Origin: Bdellovibrionales bacterium
GTDB taxonomy: Bacteria > Bdellovibrionota > Bdellovibrionia > Bdellovibrionales > UBA1609
DNA: 64,000 nt
Reading direction: 5' to 3'
Assembly: GCA_027459485.1 (NCBI GenBank)
Contig: DAIDIG010000002.1
Location: forward strand, 248,001 to 312,000
Program-made: the position numbers and the translations under genes
Shown here: positions 48,716 to 57,026 of the stretch, piece by piece
Layout: each line of letters starts with the position of its first letter
Position numbering within the stretch: the stretch's first letter is position 1
The notes under the pieces: model-generated
Databases searched by the model: none
What the model was told of the DNA's origin: nothing
Seen by the model: the letters and a program-made list of their open reading frames with translations, nothing else

Positions 48716-50038
48716 CTACTTCCACCCGCGCAGAGCTTCGGCGACGGCCGAAACAGTCGGCTCTACCGGCACCGCGTGAGAAGGCCGATCGAAAAGTCGC
48801 GTGAGTGATGGCGGCATTTTAAGCGGGCTTGGCCCCGAAGCAAAACGATCCGTTGAAGAATCTCCAATCAACGGCGCGACAATTTCAGAAAATTTTGTGG
48901 GATGAGCGGTCGCGGTGATGATCCAATCCGGAGTTTTTTGATGCTCGCGCGCGAATACGGCAGTCGCGGTGTGGGGGCACCAGGTTTCTCCCCAATTTTT
49001 CTGCCCGTTACGAATGGTTCTTCGAATGTCATCGTCTGCCACGCTCACAGCAGAGGAAATTTTCTTTAATTCGTGCAAATCGGAGAATAAATTCTGCAAT
49101 CTTTCAAAGTTACTTGGCGCCCCGACGTCCATGGCATTGGCGAGAGTCGAAACGGAAGGGCGAGCTTCGTATTTGCCGGTGCGGTAAAAGTGCGCAAGTG
49201 TCGAGTTTGCGTTGGTCGCTATCAAAATTTCTCGGATCGGCATGCCGATTTGGCGCGCCCAAAATGCTGCGACAGCATTACCAAGATTACCGGTCGGTAT
49301 AATGAGCCCAGGCGCGTGCCCGGTTTTGTTGCGATACCAGAGCGCCGCCGCCGAATGGTAAATCATCTGCGGCAGCAGGCGACCGATGTTGATACTGTTT
49401 GCCGATGTGAAGTGATACCGTGCTGACAATTCGTGCTCATCGCGTATCCTCGAGTCTCCCAACAATGTCTTCACAAGCTTTTGACAGTCGTCGAACGAGC
49501 CATTGACCTCGAGACTTAAAACGTTTTGGCTCCAGCAGGTGAGTTGTTGACGTTGCAATGGCGAAACGCCGCGAGACGGAAACAGCACGACGACTTGAAA
49601 ACGCGGGTGTCCGTCGAACGCCGACGCGACCGCGCCGCCGGTATCACCCGAGGTCGCTACTAAAATTGTTCGCGGCTCGTGCAACTTGAGATCCATGAAA
49701 CGCGCGAGAAATCGTGCAGCCACGTCTTTGAAAGCCGCCGTCGGGCCGTGAAAAAGCTCGAGCACAGCCGTGTCGTCGCGCAGATATTTGAGCGGAACCG
49801 GAAAATCGTATGCCGACTCAATAAGAGTTCTCAGCTCGTGCGCCGTTAAGTCGCTCGACAAAAAGGGAGTTAGAATTTTGTGCGCGATCGCGTGAAAAGA
49901 ATGATCGGGAATGTCGCTTTCATTCAGATACGGCCAGGACTCCGGCACGTAAAGCCCTTGATCGGGGGCAAGGCCTTGCTCCACCGCTTCCAGAAACGTG
50001 GCCGGTGGGCTCGATTTTCTTGTACTAACGAATTTCAC
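48716..50038 (-). CDS. thrC: Threonine synthase
   Basis: This PLP enzyme converts O-phosphohomoserine to threonine. The 440-residue protein shows the N-terminal STRKSSPPATFLEAVEQGL and GLYVPESWP, the PLP lysine in FHGPTAAFKDVAARF, the phosphate-binding TSGDTGGAVASAF and IIPTGNLGNAVAAFWA. It is the third gene of the leftward thrABC operon and its start overlaps the thrB stop by four bases. Length is typical of the bacterial form. Confidence 0.95.
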   Translation of the reverse strand: MKFVSTRKSSPPATFLEAVEQGLAPDQGLYVPESWPYLNESDIPDHSFHAIAHKILTPFLSSDLTAHELRTLIESAYDFPVPLKYLRDDTAVLELFHGPTAAFKDVAARFLARFMDLKLHEPRTILVATSGDTGGAVASAFDGHPRFQVVVLFPSRGVSPLQRQQLTCWSQNVLSLEVNGSFDDCQKLVKTLLGDSRIRDEHELSARYHFTSANSINIGRLLPQMIYHSAAALWYRNKTGHAPGLIIPTGNLGNAVAAFWARQIGMPIREILIATNANSTLAHFYRTGKYEARPSVSTLANAMDVGAPSNFERLQNLFSDLHELKKISSAVSVADDDIRRTIRNGQKNWGETWCPHTATAVFAREHQKTPDWIITATAHPTKFSEIVAPLIGDSSTDRFASGPSPLKMPPSLTRLFDRPSHAVPVEPTVSAVAEALRGWK

Positions 50039-51012
50039 ATTGCACCTTTTGCTGGCAAGCGGGAGATATACGCCTGCGAATCGAGTCCCGCCAGTTTAAA
50101 TTGCGCCTGGATCTCTTTGGCGACCCCCTTCGCCGCAGTGAATGAACGCGAAAGCGCGAACACGCTAGGACCGCTGCCTGAAATCGAAAAACCAAGACAC
50201 CCATGCACCGAATACGCCGCACGCTTGGTGTTTTCAAAGGCGGGGATCAAATGCTGCCGTTGCGGTTCGATCACGAGATCGCGCAGCGATTCGCCGATCA
50301 GTTCAAAATCACGAGTTGAACAGCCAAGAACAAAGCCGGCGACAAGCGCCGATTGATGCACATACGTCTGTAGCGTGACGTTGGGGCGAAGAATTTGTCG
50401 AGCGGTCTTCGTATCGACGCGTACGTCAGGGTGAACGAGTGTGCAGCACAAACCCTTGGGGAGTGGCAAAGTTTTCACCGGCTCCGTAAAGAGCGGCGAC
50501 GACAAAGTGAGCCCGCCGTAGAGACAGGGCGCCACGTTGTCGGGATGAGCCGCTCCCGCGCCGAGGCGCTCGCCTTCGAGTGCATAACCAAACAATTGTT
50601 CTAACGAGAGCTTTGCGACCTTTGCCGGCCGCAACCGCTTTGGCAGAATCTGCAAAATCTTCGCCGCCGCGACAACGGCCGCGACTGCTGAAGCGGCCGA
50701 ACCGCCCATCCCGGAACCGAGCGGTATTCCCTTTCGAATCCGTACGTCAAAACCAATCGGTAATTTCAAATCGTCTTGCAAAGTGAGAAGGGCCGCTCCC
50801 GCTGTGTTTCCTTTTGCATCGACGGGGATTGCATCGTTACTGAACCCAACGGCCGGGTCGCTAAATGAAATGGTCATCGCGCGCGACTCAGTGTTGGCAA
50901 TAAGTTCAACCGTGTCGCCGACGCCATCGATCGCGAGCCCTAAAATATCGAAGCCGACACCGACATTGCCGATAGACGCCGGCGCGAATGCACTTGAGCG
51001 TAACTGCTTCAC
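50035..51012 (-). CDS. thrB: Homoserine kinase
   Basis: This GHMP-family kinase phosphorylates homoserine for threonine synthesis. The 325-residue protein has the N-terminal APASIGNVGVGFDILGLAID, the ATP-binding loop GIPLGSGMGGSAASAVAA, and the C-terminal FSISGSGPSVFAL. It starts at ATG 51012, overlapping the thrA stop by ATGA. Length is normal, and adjacency to thrA and thrC fixes the pathway. Confidence 0.95.
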   Translation of the reverse strand: MKQLRSSAFAPASIGNVGVGFDILGLAIDGVGDTVELIANTESRAMTISFSDPAVGFSNDAIPVDAKGNTAGAALLTLQDDLKLPIGFDVRIRKGIPLGSGMGGSAASAVAAVVAAAKILQILPKRLRPAKVAKLSLEQLFGYALEGERLGAGAAHPDNVAPCLYGGLTLSSPLFTEPVKTLPLPKGLCCTLVHPDVRVDTKTARQILRPNVTLQTYVHQSALVAGFVLGCSTRDFELIGESLRDLVIEPQRQHLIPAFENTKRAAYSVHGCLGFSISGSGPSVFALSRSFTAAKGVAKEIQAQFKLAGLDSQAYISRLPAKGAM

Positions 51013-53489
51013 GCGCGCGCTCCGAGGCTGCGGGCCAGACGAAGAAGATCTGAAAAAACACCAGCGGCTGTCACTTCGGGCCCCGCGCCGGGGCCTTGCA
51101 CGATCAAAGGTTGCGCATCATAGCGGCGCGTACGAAAGGCGATAATGTTATCACTGCCCTTCACGCGTGCGAATGGATGATCGCTCGGTACCACGCGAAG
51201 TGAGGCGCCGGCCTTGCGACTCTTGAAATCAAACGACCCGACGAAGCGCAGAACGCCACCCGATTTCTCGGCCAGTTCGCGCTTTTGCAAAAAGTCTTTA
51301 TCGAATTTCGGTAATTGAGATAAAAATTGATCCGCAGACTTTAAGTCTTGAAGCGCAGCGGGTACGAGAGAAGTAACGTTCACATCCGTCAATTCGAGTT
51401 TGACTCCCGCTTCGCGCGCGAGAATCACGATTTTACGAGCGACGTCGAGCCCATTCAAATCGTCGCGCGGGTCAGGTTCCGTGTAGCCCAATTTTTTTGC
51501 CTCACCGACAATGTGAGAAAAAGAGGCCGCGTGGGCTGCTGAGCCGGTGTTGCCATTCGGCCAGTGAGCGTAGCCGCCGCTGCTATTCGCTGGGTGAAAT
51601 TGCGACAGCACATATGCCAAGGTACCCGAAAGTAAGCCCTCAATCGAGATCACTTCATCACCGGTTTGAATGAGATCGCGCAATGTCGAAATTACCGGGA
51701 GTCCAGCCCCTACCGTTGCCTCGTACAAAAATTGACGGCCGCTTGCTGCTGAGACATCGCGGATTTTTGCGTAACGCGCCCACGATCCGGCGCCGGCCTT
51801 TTTATTGGGTGTCACGACGTGAATGCCGGCTGCGAGCCAATCGGCGTATCGTTCTGCAACCTCGTCGCTGGCTGAACAATCGACCAAAACAGTGTGGGGA
51901 ATGTGCTCAGCTTTCACCCGAGTTATAAAATCGCGAAGATCGGTTTTGGAATTGGCCGTTCCACCCACGCGCAAATCGGTCTTGAATACGTCTTGTAAAA
52001 CGGCGCGACGTTCTTGCAATTGCCGCAGAAGGGCTTTGCCGATCTGGCCTGTGCCGATTACCCCGACTGACATCGTGAAGTCAGAAAGAAAAAACGCACT
52101 GTGAGTGGCCCGCAAAGCACGAGTGGAATCCTTCTGATCGATCACGGCTGAGAGATTTCTTTCGGATGATCCTTGTGCGATCGCGCGCACGCTCACGCCC
52201 GCATGTGACAAGGCCGTGAAAAAACGCGCCGATACGCCTTGCTTTTCAACCATGCGATCGCCCACCATAGCCACGATGCTACAAGGCGAAGTCACATGGA
52301 CCGATTGAATTTGGCCGTGGTGAAGCTCCGATTCAAATTCCTTTTCTAAAACCGAGCGGCCGAGCTCAGCGTTGTCTTCGGTGACCGCCACGCAAATCGA
52401 ATGCTCCGAACTCGCCTGCGAAATGAGAATCACGTTCACGGCCGCATCGCGAAGCGCGCCGAAAAGTCGCTCGGCCACTCCCGGCACGCCGATCATCCCT
52501 GTGCCTTCAAGGTTAAGAAGCGCCACGCGGTCAATTGTCGTAAATCCGCGTGCGATGAGATCGCTTCGACTCTCGGGATTCGGCTGATGAATCACGGTTC
52601 CGGGTACTTCGGGGTGGAACGTGTTTTTGATCCAGATCGGAATTTGCAGCGCAATGGCTGGTCCCATCGTATGCGGGTGAATCACCTTCGCACCGAAGTA
52701 GGCGAGCTCAATTGCTTCTTGGTACGAAAGTTCATTCAAACAGCGCGCTTCGGGCACTTTTCTCGGGTCGGCGCTATAAACGCCGTCGACGTCTGTCCAA
52801 ATTACAATCTTTTCAACTTTCAGCAATCGCCCGAAGATAGCGGCCGAAAAGTCGCTGCCGTTTCGTTTCAAAGTCGTGGGCACTCCTTCGGGAGTGGACG
52901 CGATAAAACCCGTGATCACTAGCCGCTTTGTCGAGCCTATAGCCGCGCCTAATTTCTTCGCAGACGTTTGCCATTCGATTTGCGGCCCAGTTTCACCGTT
53001 TTTAGCGACAAGTACAGTGCGTGCATCTAGCCACTGAGGCTTCGCACTCGGTTGGAGCCCGCTCCAAGCGGCGGCGAGCAGGCGCGATGACCACAATTCA
53101 CCATGCCCTGAAACGAGCTCGAGCGTTGTATCAGGTAAATGCCGGCCGTGCCATACACCGCGCAAAATCTCATGCAAATCATTGAACTCATTTTCGGTAA
53201 TTTGGTTGAACTCGCGAAGCGATGAGCCCTCGAGCAAATTCTCGGAGGTGGATTTGTGCCTCTCCCATAGTGTATCTAATATCGATTTGTATTCTGGATC
53301 TTGCTGAGCCGCTAAGTGGGCAGCGCGAATCAGCGAATCTGTGACCCCTGACATGGCTGAAACAACAACGGCAATCATTTCGCCTGGGCCGGCGCGCTTG
53401 TGTTCAGCCTCCAAAATACGCAAGACGCTTCGAAACGCCTCGACGGAACCTACACTTGTGCCCCCAAATTTATGCACGATTGACGTCAT
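51009..53489 (-). CDS. thrA: Bifunctional aspartokinase / homoserine dehydrogenase
   Basis: This fused enzyme phosphorylates aspartate and reduces aspartate semialdehyde, the first and third steps to homoserine. The N-terminal kinase opens IVHKFGGTSVGSVEAF. Two ACT-like regions follow (GTGMIGVPGVAERLFGALRD and GVSARFFTALSHAGVSV), then an NAD-binding VGVIGTGQIGKALL and a homoserine dehydrogenase domain with VTPNKKAGAG and EATVGAGLP. ATG 53489 is chosen; a TTG at 53528 adds 13 residues. Neither start has an obvious ribosome binding site. ACT domains imply allosteric control. Confidence 0.95.
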   Translation of the reverse strand: MTSIVHKFGGTSVGSVEAFRSVLRILEAEHKRAGPGEMIAVVVSAMSGVTDSLIRAAHLAAQQDPEYKSILDTLWERHKSTSENLLEGSSLREFNQITENEFNDLHEILRGVWHGRHLPDTTLELVSGHGELWSSRLLAAAWSGLQPSAKPQWLDARTVLVAKNGETGPQIEWQTSAKKLGAAIGSTKRLVITGFIASTPEGVPTTLKRNGSDFSAAIFGRLLKVEKIVIWTDVDGVYSADPRKVPEARCLNELSYQEAIELAYFGAKVIHPHTMGPAIALQIPIWIKNTFHPEVPGTVIHQPNPESRSDLIARGFTTIDRVALLNLEGTGMIGVPGVAERLFGALRDAAVNVILISQASSEHSICVAVTEDNAELGRSVLEKEFESELHHGQIQSVHVTSPCSIVAMVGDRMVEKQGVSARFFTALSHAGVSVRAIAQGSSERNLSAVIDQKDSTRALRATHSAFFLSDFTMSVGVIGTGQIGKALLRQLQERRAVLQDVFKTDLRVGGTANSKTDLRDFITRVKAEHIPHTVLVDCSASDEVAERYADWLAAGIHVVTPNKKAGAGSWARYAKIRDVSAASGRQFLYEATVGAGLPVISTLRDLIQTGDEVISIEGLLSGTLAYVLSQFHPANSSGGYAHWPNGNTGSAAHAASFSHIVGEAKKLGYTEPDPRDDLNGLDVARKIVILAREAGVKLELTDVNVTSLVPAALQDLKSADQFLSQLPKFDKDFLQKRELAEKSGGVLRFVGSFDFKSRKAGASLRVVPSDHPFARVKGSDNIIAFRTRRYDAQPLIVQGPGAGPEVTAAGVFSDLLRLARSLGARA

Positions 53490-53651
53490 TGCAGGGGTCG
53501 GATTGGGTGACGAAATAGGGCTCTCCAAATAAAGTTAGACAGCTGAACGGAGTGTATAAAGTTTAGACATTTTTAGCCGTTTTGCGAAGTAAATTGAATG
53601 GTTATATGGGCTCAAACCCCTCGGCACGACTCTTGTACTAATGCTCAAGTA

Positions 53652-53676
53652 GAGACACCCCTTTAGGTGGTGCCTC
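53652..53676 (+). promoter_or_regulatory. Stem-loop in the leader of the three-lipoprotein operon
   Basis: GAGACACCCC, a TTTA loop and GGTGGTGCCTC form an imperfect stem with one mismatch and one bulge. It ends a few bases before the GCGAGGGAG ribosome binding site of the lipoprotein at 53690. It could affect translation or mRNA stability. No T-run follows. Confidence 0.35.
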
Positions 53677-53689
53677 AAGCGAGGGAGTT

Positions 53690-54616
53690 ATGAAAAGGGT
53701 TGAACACAAATTAAAAATAGGCGCCCTAGCCTTATTAGTAGGGACGGCCGCTTTTACTGTGGGCTGCTCACATAGCATGGGGTCGTCGAGTAGCAACGGC
53801 AATAACAGTAACCCCAACTATAACGGTAATCTTGTTGCCAGCACGACGGGGGCATCATCGCCAACGCAAACAGTGCTTCAGGGCACCGGCGGCGCGCAAG
53901 CGATAATTACGCTCACAAATAAGTCGGCACTCGATCAATACACTGGCTGGATCACAAACACTCCGTCAGATGAACGAGTCGGTGTGAATCTGGTTAAACT
54001 TGCGACCCTCAAAACCGGCGATATTGAATTTGGCGGCGCAGTCAGTATTGCGTTCACTGATAACGGCAACACATATATTGACACGTTTAGCTCGCATCTG
54101 CAGGGTGGCCCCAATACAATCGGTAGCGACGTTGAAAATAACCAGTATAATCTCGTGTCGACTTCGTATTCGGGTCTGACCAATCCGTCGGGGCAGCCAT
54201 ACGCCCCCGGTTATCATGGTTTTTTCGAGGGTACGACATATTGTGATGGTGTGCCGATGGCGCCTGGTCAATATTGCCCCGGTCAAATGTTCGGCGGCGC
54301 CGTCGTACTGGTCATTGATCAGATGCAGTTTAGCGCTGATGGTGAAGGCGCAGGAATGGGTAGCGGCTCAGTTTGGTTTTACAATTATCAAGCCGGCTAC
54401 GGAACGGGCCCGATCCCCGGCACAAGTTGCTGGTTTATCACCGATGGCCCCTACCAATGCGGATCATTCTTTAATAATACCAGTTCGATTAATACTTTGA
54501 GTTCGCTCAATCCGACGCCCACTCATTTGGGCAACGGTTCATATATCACGTATACCGAGCTTGGGACGTTCACTGGCCTAAATTTAGGAGCGGCATTTAA
54601 CGGTCAATTACAGTGA
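53690..54616 (+). CDS. Lipoprotein of unknown function, Gly/Asn/Ser-rich linker
   Basis: This 308-residue exported lipoprotein has a signal (GALALLVGTAAFTVGC, lipid Cys26) then a Ser/Asn/Gly spacer (MGSSSSNGNNSNPNYNGN). The folded part is Thr/Gly/Tyr-rich with four further Cys near FEGTTYCDGVPMAPGQYC and TSCWFITDGPYQC. A GAGGGAG site precedes the ATG. It is the first of three consecutive lipoprotein genes. No known domain is recognised. Confidence 0.8.
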   Translation: MKRVEHKLKIGALALLVGTAAFTVGCSHSMGSSSSNGNNSNPNYNGNLVASTTGASSPTQTVLQGTGGAQAIITLTNKSALDQYTGWITNTPSDERVGVNLVKLATLKTGDIEFGGAVSIAFTDNGNTYIDTFSSHLQGGPNTIGSDVENNQYNLVSTSYSGLTNPSGQPYAPGYHGFFEGTTYCDGVPMAPGQYCPGQMFGGAVVLVIDQMQFSADGEGAGMGSGSVWFYNYQAGYGTGPIPGTSCWFITDGPYQCGSFFNNTSSINTLSSLNPTPTHLGNGSYITYTELGTFTGLNLGAAFNGQLQ

Positions 54617-54622
54617 ATAAGG

Positions 54623-54642
54623 CGCGCGTGTTTTTACGCGCG
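54623..54642. other. Perfect hairpin between two lipoprotein genes
   Basis: CGCGCGT (54623-54629), a GTTTTT loop and ACGCGCG (54636-54642) make a perfect 7-bp stem in the 39-bp gap. The second lipoprotein's GAGGGA site follows directly. There is no T-tract after it on either strand, so it resembles a processing or attenuating hairpin rather than a terminator. Confidence 0.5.
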
Positions 54643-54655
54643 AAGCGAGGGAAAT

Positions 54656-55243
54656 ATGGAAGCAAAAAGAATAAAAGTTTTGGGAGCGGTGTTACTAGCC
54701 GCCGCTTTTATTGCGGGATGCTCCCACTCATCGAGCAACAATAACCCGAACCCCTACGGCTGGTGGGGCAACCAATTCGGCCCGGGTGGAACAGGCTTTG
54801 CTGCCGGTTACAATTCGGCCTATTCGGGGATGGCTGAGGCCGCCTCGGGCCAAGCGTCAATCTTACTGAATTTCGGAGCGTTGGCCGGTGGCACGAGCGC
54901 AGCCGGAGCCAGCTACGCCGGTGAACTCAACGTTGTGAGCCCGATTCAATGCATGGGTAACTCGTCGATTTATTTACCACCGGGCGTTTATCAATTGCAG
55001 TTTGTTCCCGTGGCGGGTGAATCGTTCGATGGCAGTACCGCAATGAACGTCGGCATTGTCGCAACCGGCGCCGGTATTCAAGCGGCGATCTCGATTCCGC
55101 AGATGATTATTTCGAATTTGACTCCAATGTGCGGGTTCAACGGTCTTGCGGGTAGCGTCGATATCCAAAACATCAATGGATACTCGTGCATTTCACAAGA
55201 CATGTACTTTACAAGTCAGATGACGGGGTACTCATGCCAATAA
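54656..55243 (+). CDS. Lipoprotein of unknown function
   Basis: This 195-residue lipoprotein has a signal (VLGAVLLAAAFIAGC, lipid Cys22), an Asn/Ser/Gly/Trp linker (SSNNNPNPYGWWGNQFGPGG), and a beta-rich body with IYLPPGVYQLQFVPVAGESFDG and four Cys. An AGCGAGGGA site precedes the ATG, as in the previous gene. It overlaps the following lipoprotein by ten bases. No family is recognised. Confidence 0.8.
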   Translation: MEAKRIKVLGAVLLAAAFIAGCSHSSSNNNPNPYGWWGNQFGPGGTGFAAGYNSAYSGMAEAASGQASILLNFGALAGGTSAAGASYAGELNVVSPIQCMGNSSIYLPPGVYQLQFVPVAGESFDGSTAMNVGIVATGAGIQAAISIPQMIISNLTPMCGFNGLAGSVDIQNINGYSCISQDMYFTSQMTGYSCQ

Positions 55244-55959
55244 CCGGCCGTCTTGCATCGGGCTTTACGTCGTTTTTTACGCTTGCAACGGTGTTACTCG
55301 GCATCGGCCTTGTCGGTTGCGCCTATCAATATAGAACTGCGGGTCAGCAGATTTCAGGCAGTCAGTTTACGACTCTTTATCAATGTATTTTGGCGGGTGG
55401 CACGAACTGCGGCGCCACAGGTAGTAGCGCAAGTGGCGCAACGCCAGCCGTCACTTCGGCGACCCCGACCCAAGGTATGATGGCCTCAGACCCAAATGCC
55501 ATCGCGTATTATGTCGGCGACAATGGGGCTAGACCGGTGTCTAGCGTAATCGGCTTTGACGATATGAGTGTATTAGCTTCGGCATTTACTTGCGGCAATC
55601 AATCTGTTGCCTACGTCGAGTGTTCTGGCGTGGCGCATGCGCAAGTTATATTCGTCGTCGGCAACTCGACCGACAATAATGGCAACACTGTGCGCAGTTA
55701 CGAACTACTCGTTCAACTCACAGACTTTCAAAACAATGTTTACAACGGTGTCTGGGAAAGTGCACCGAATACAGATACTTGGTCTAACGGACTTTTTCGA
55801 GTCGAGATGACGCCTGTCAGTGGCACCGGGCAATCTCTTGTTTTACAAACGAACGATTTTGACGCAAGTCAAGTTTTCAACTCGGCTATCCAACTACAAG
55901 TGTTTGACAGTAACGGCAACTACGCGGGGCAGATTTCCACTATGACAGGGTTTGACTAA
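55234..55959 (+). CDS. Lipoprotein of unknown function
   Basis: The ATG at 55234 is preferred over the open frame from 55186 because it opens directly into a signal (FFTLATVLLGIGLVGC, lipid Cys28). The 241-residue product has a Gly/Ser/Thr linker, two Cys pairs (about 49/57 and 113/122) and a beta-rich C-terminus. It overlaps the preceding lipoprotein. Together the three genes probably form one operon encoding surface or periplasmic proteins. Confidence 0.75.
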   Translation: MPITGRLASGFTSFFTLATVLLGIGLVGCAYQYRTAGQQISGSQFTTLYQCILAGGTNCGATGSSASGATPAVTSATPTQGMMASDPNAIAYYVGDNGARPVSSVIGFDDMSVLASAFTCGNQSVAYVECSGVAHAQVIFVVGNSTDNNGNTVRSYELLVQLTDFQNNVYNGVWESAPNTDTWSNGLFRVEMTPVSGTGQSLVLQTNDFDASQVFNSAIQLQVFDSNGNYAGQISTMTGFD

Positions 55960-56062
55960 ACCTATAAGTTCGAGTTTAATTAATAGATCTCCTCGTTAAA
56001 CAACTTCCATTTACCTATTCTGCTCGGGAGATTGATCTGCAAAATAATGCAAGGGGTAAACC

Positions 56063-56950
56063 ATGTTGCCTTATTGGGTGGAATTTTTTGATGAGCTACA
56101 AAACATTCGTGGGCGGTCACTGAATACGGTTCTGGCGTATCGTCGAGATCTTGAAATTTGGGACGAATTTTCCCGCCAGCATAAAAAAGACATCGCACGT
56201 ATCTATACATATTTAACCGAGCGAAATCTGAGTGTGCGGTCGCAAGCGCGGGTTATCTCGAGTATACGCACGTATTTGCGTTTTTGCAGTCGGCAGGGGG
56301 TGAAGGTACCGCAACTGCGCCAACTGAAACTGCCGAAGGTGCGGGTTTCGTTGCCTAAGTCGATCTCTGTCGGCGAATTCGAAAAGTTGTACAATGCATG
56401 CGAAACCGCCGAGCCGTACACGACGGCGCGCAATCAAGTGACGTTGCTACTGCTGTTTGGCGTCGGTTGTCGGGTGAGCGAGCTGATCGCACTAGATATC
56501 GCTGATTTCAGCGCGACCGAGGGCTGGCTGAAAGTTCTTGGTAAGGGCAACAAAGAGCGGCTGATACCGCTCACAAAGTATTTACAGGACGAACTTGAAT
56601 CGTATTTGCGCGAAGCCCGGCAGCATTTGGTCAAACACAAAGTTCGCACGCTTATTATCAACGATCGCGGCAATCGCCCAAGCCGTGTCGACGTTTGGCG
56701 GTGGTTGAGGTCGTGGTCGAAGACAGCTGGTTTTACTAAGTCGATAAGCCCGCACAAATTGCGTCACGGTTGCGCGACCGCGCTTCTTGAGGGTGGTGCG
56801 GATTTGCGTTCCATACAGGTGCTTCTCGGCCACTCGAGTATTCAGACAACGAAAATATACACCAACGTAACCCGAAAAAAAATCCGAGAAGATGTCGATA
56901 AACATCATCCCTTATCCGGTGTACGGATCGATTCGGACGTCGAGTCTTGA
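56063..56950 (+). CDS. XerC/XerD-type tyrosine recombinase
   Basis: This 295-residue integrase-family protein has an N-terminal SAM-like core-binding domain (LQNIRGRSLNTVLAYRRDLEIW) and a catalytic domain with GVGCRVSEL (Arg I), SPHKLRHGCAT (HxLRH), VLLGHSSIQTTKIY (GH and the nucleophilic Tyr). Length matches XerC/XerD, which resolve chromosome dimers at dif. A canonical dif-like site is not visible nearby. AAGGGG lies six bases before the ATG. It could also be a related accessory recombinase. Confidence 0.9.
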   Translation: MLPYWVEFFDELQNIRGRSLNTVLAYRRDLEIWDEFSRQHKKDIARIYTYLTERNLSVRSQARVISSIRTYLRFCSRQGVKVPQLRQLKLPKVRVSLPKSISVGEFEKLYNACETAEPYTTARNQVTLLLLFGVGCRVSELIALDIADFSATEGWLKVLGKGNKERLIPLTKYLQDELESYLREARQHLVKHKVRTLIINDRGNRPSRVDVWRWLRSWSKTAGFTKSISPHKLRHGCATALLEGGADLRSIQVLLGHSSIQTTKIYTNVTRKKIREDVDKHHPLSGVRIDSDVES

Positions 56951-57026
56951 TCGGACCAGCCATTTCTGCTTAATGAGTTTTTAACGGCTGAGAGCTTGGC
57001 AAACGAATTGCTAATACGGTTCGCGT

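Noticed and set aside
53623-53636. Sigma-54-like -24/-12 element before the lipoprotein operon
   Set aside because: GG is followed ten bases later by GT rather than the near-invariant GC, and no activator gene or binding site is visible nearby.
55960-56062. dif site beside the Xer-type recombinase
   Set aside because: The gap holds an imperfect inverted repeat (GATCTCC and GGGAGAT), but not the 28-bp dif pattern with two 11-bp arms and a 6-bp centre.
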